Shown in pieces: positions 6,723 to 7,246 of a DNA stretch of 7,246 bases (within the stretch, counting starts at the first letter, position 1; every line of letters starts with the position of its first letter). The DNA lies in contig JAEXBL010000194.1 in assembly GCA_023394015.1 (NCBI GenBank), positions 1-7,246 on the forward strand, in the 5' to 3' direction. The position numbers were made by a program, and so were the translations under genes. Source of the DNA: Pseudomonadota bacterium. GTDB lineage: Bacteria; Pseudomonadota; Gammaproteobacteria; Burkholderiales; Burkholderiaceae_C. The notes under the pieces were generated by a model. That model had not been told where the DNA came from. It saw only the letters and a list, made by a program, of their open reading frames with translations, and made no database searches.

Positions 6723-6739
6723 GCGCATGGGTCATGCGC
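6723..6739. promoter_or_regulatory. 17-nt palindrome upstream of yciO (possible operator)
   Basis: GCGCATG at 6723-6729 and CATGCGC at 6733-6739 are perfect 7-bp inverted arms around GGT. The centre (6731) lies about 40 nt before the expected transcription start of yciO. That is a usual place for an activator dimer, or for a repressor covering the -35. The regulator is not identifiable from sequence. Confidence 0.45.
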
Positions 6740-6757
6740 AGACAGCTATCATTTTCA

Positions 6758-6763
6758 TATAAT
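6758..6763 (+). promoter_or_regulatory. -10 box of a leaderless yciO promoter
   Basis: TATAAT is a perfect consensus -10 and ends 8 nt before the ATG at 6772, inside a short AT-rich island (ATTTTCATATAATTC). Transcription should start within about two bases of the ATG. There is no Shine-Dalgarno sequence and no clear -35 hexamer. Confidence 0.7.
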
Positions 6764-6771
6764 TCGACACC

Positions 6772-7246
6772 ATGGCCCAGCTTTTCAGCGTCCACCCCGA
6801 CAACCCCCAGCCGCGCCCGCTCAAGGCGGCCGCCGCCCTGCTGCAACAGGGCGAGGTGCTGGCCGTGCCCACCGACTCCAGCTACGCCCTGGTTTGCCGG
6901 CTGGACGACAAGGCCGCTGCCGACAGCCTGCGCCGGATCCGCGGGCTGGACGACAAGCAGCTGCTGTCGCTGATCTGCCGCGACCTGAGCGAGCTGGCCA
7001 GCTACGCGCGGGTGGACAACACCCAGTACCGCCTGCTCAAGCTGGGCACGCCGGGGTCGTTCACCTTCATCCTCGAGGCCAGCAAGGAAGTGCCGCGCCG
7101 GGTCAGCCACCCGGCGCGCAAGACCATCGGCCTGCGCGTGCCGGAGCACAAGGCGCTGCAGGCGCTGCTGGAGCTGCACGGCGCGCCGCTGCTGGCCACC
7201 ACGCGGATCCTGCCGGGCGAGGACGAGCCGCTGAACGACCCAGAGG
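6772..7246 (+). CDS. yciO: YciO, Sua5/YrdC/TsaC-fold protein (3' end outside window)
   Basis: The 158 visible residues align closely with E. coli YciO: FSVHPDNPQ at 5-13, PTDSSYAL at 33-40, CRDLSEL at 69-75, VDN at 81-83, TPGSFTFIL at 93-101, KEVPRR at 105-110, KTIGLRVP at 117-124 and LPGE near 147-150. E. coli YciO is about 206 residues, so roughly 50 are missing beyond the edge. The fold is that of L-threonylcarbamoyladenylate synthase, which makes the intermediate for the t6A tRNA modification. The synthase active-site motif is altered here: where TsaC has TSAN, this protein has TTRI at 143-146. It is therefore a YciO-type paralogue whose role in the cell is not settled, rather than the main t6A enzyme. 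The ATG at 6772 is supported by the HPDN start typical of the family and by the -10 box just before it. Confidence 0.92.
   Translation, partial: MAQLFSVHPDNPQPRPLKAAAALLQQGEVLAVPTDSSYALVCRLDDKAAADSLRRIRGLDDKQLLSLICRDLSELASYARVDNTQYRLLKLGTPGSFTFILEASKEVPRRVSHPARKTIGLRVPEHKALQALLELHGAPLLATTRILPGEDEPLNDPE

Noticed and set aside
1..7246. CRISPR array, tRNA, insertion sequence, toxin-antitoxin or defence system
   Set aside because: No regularly spaced repeats, cloverleaf-like sequences, transposase, or small toxin/antitoxin gene pair were seen; all long real genes belong to metabolic or RNA-related families.

Overview
The window is ordinary, gene-dense chromosomal DNA from a very GC-rich bacterium. 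The codon bias (G or C at nearly every third position), the individual protein sequences and the intergenic hairpin style suggest a betaproteobacterium, most likely of the family Comamonadaceae (relatives of Acidovorax, Ottowia or Alicycliphilus). That placement is from memory of such genomes, not from a database search. No tRNA, rRNA, CRISPR array, insertion sequence, phage gene or attachment site was found.

Layout. (1) From the left edge to about 2436, on the minus strand, runs a large secreted multidomain protein. It has a signal peptide, a DUF3616-like domain, an Ig-like domain and a lamin-tail domain, and its C-terminus lies outside the window. (2) Bases 2437-2682 form a divergent intergenic region with an 11-bp hairpin. 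(3) Bases 2683-4173 encode a periplasmic substrate-binding protein of the peptide/nickel ABC transporter family, with no permease or ATPase gene nearby. (4) A strong 12-bp hairpin followed by a T-run lies at 4195-4238. (5) Bases 4248-5675 encode an amidase-signature hydrolase with an intact Ser-cisSer-Lys triad. (6) Bases 5676-5823 are a spacer rich in short direct and inverted repeats. (7) Bases 5824-6678 encode a PHP-domain phosphoesterase of the RNase AM / 3',5'-nucleoside bisphosphate phosphatase family. (8) Bases 6772 to the right edge encode YciO, a Sua5/YrdC/TsaC-fold protein, cut by the window end.

How they fit together. The binding protein and amidase may form a small uptake-and-hydrolysis pair, but they are separated by a terminator and the link rests on adjacency alone. 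The PHP nuclease and YciO are also close neighbours in Escherichia coli (rnm/yciV and yciO), so that pair is a conserved neighbourhood linked to RNA metabolism. Both have a -10-like hexamer 7-8 nt upstream of the start codon and no usable Shine-Dalgarno sequence, so both are probably transcribed as leaderless mRNAs.

I found no convincing new multi-gene system. The points most worth a second look are the leaderless pair, the 17-nt palindrome upstream of yciO, the three-copy 11-mer between amidase and PHP gene, the altered active-site motif in YciO, and the unresolved start of the secreted protein.
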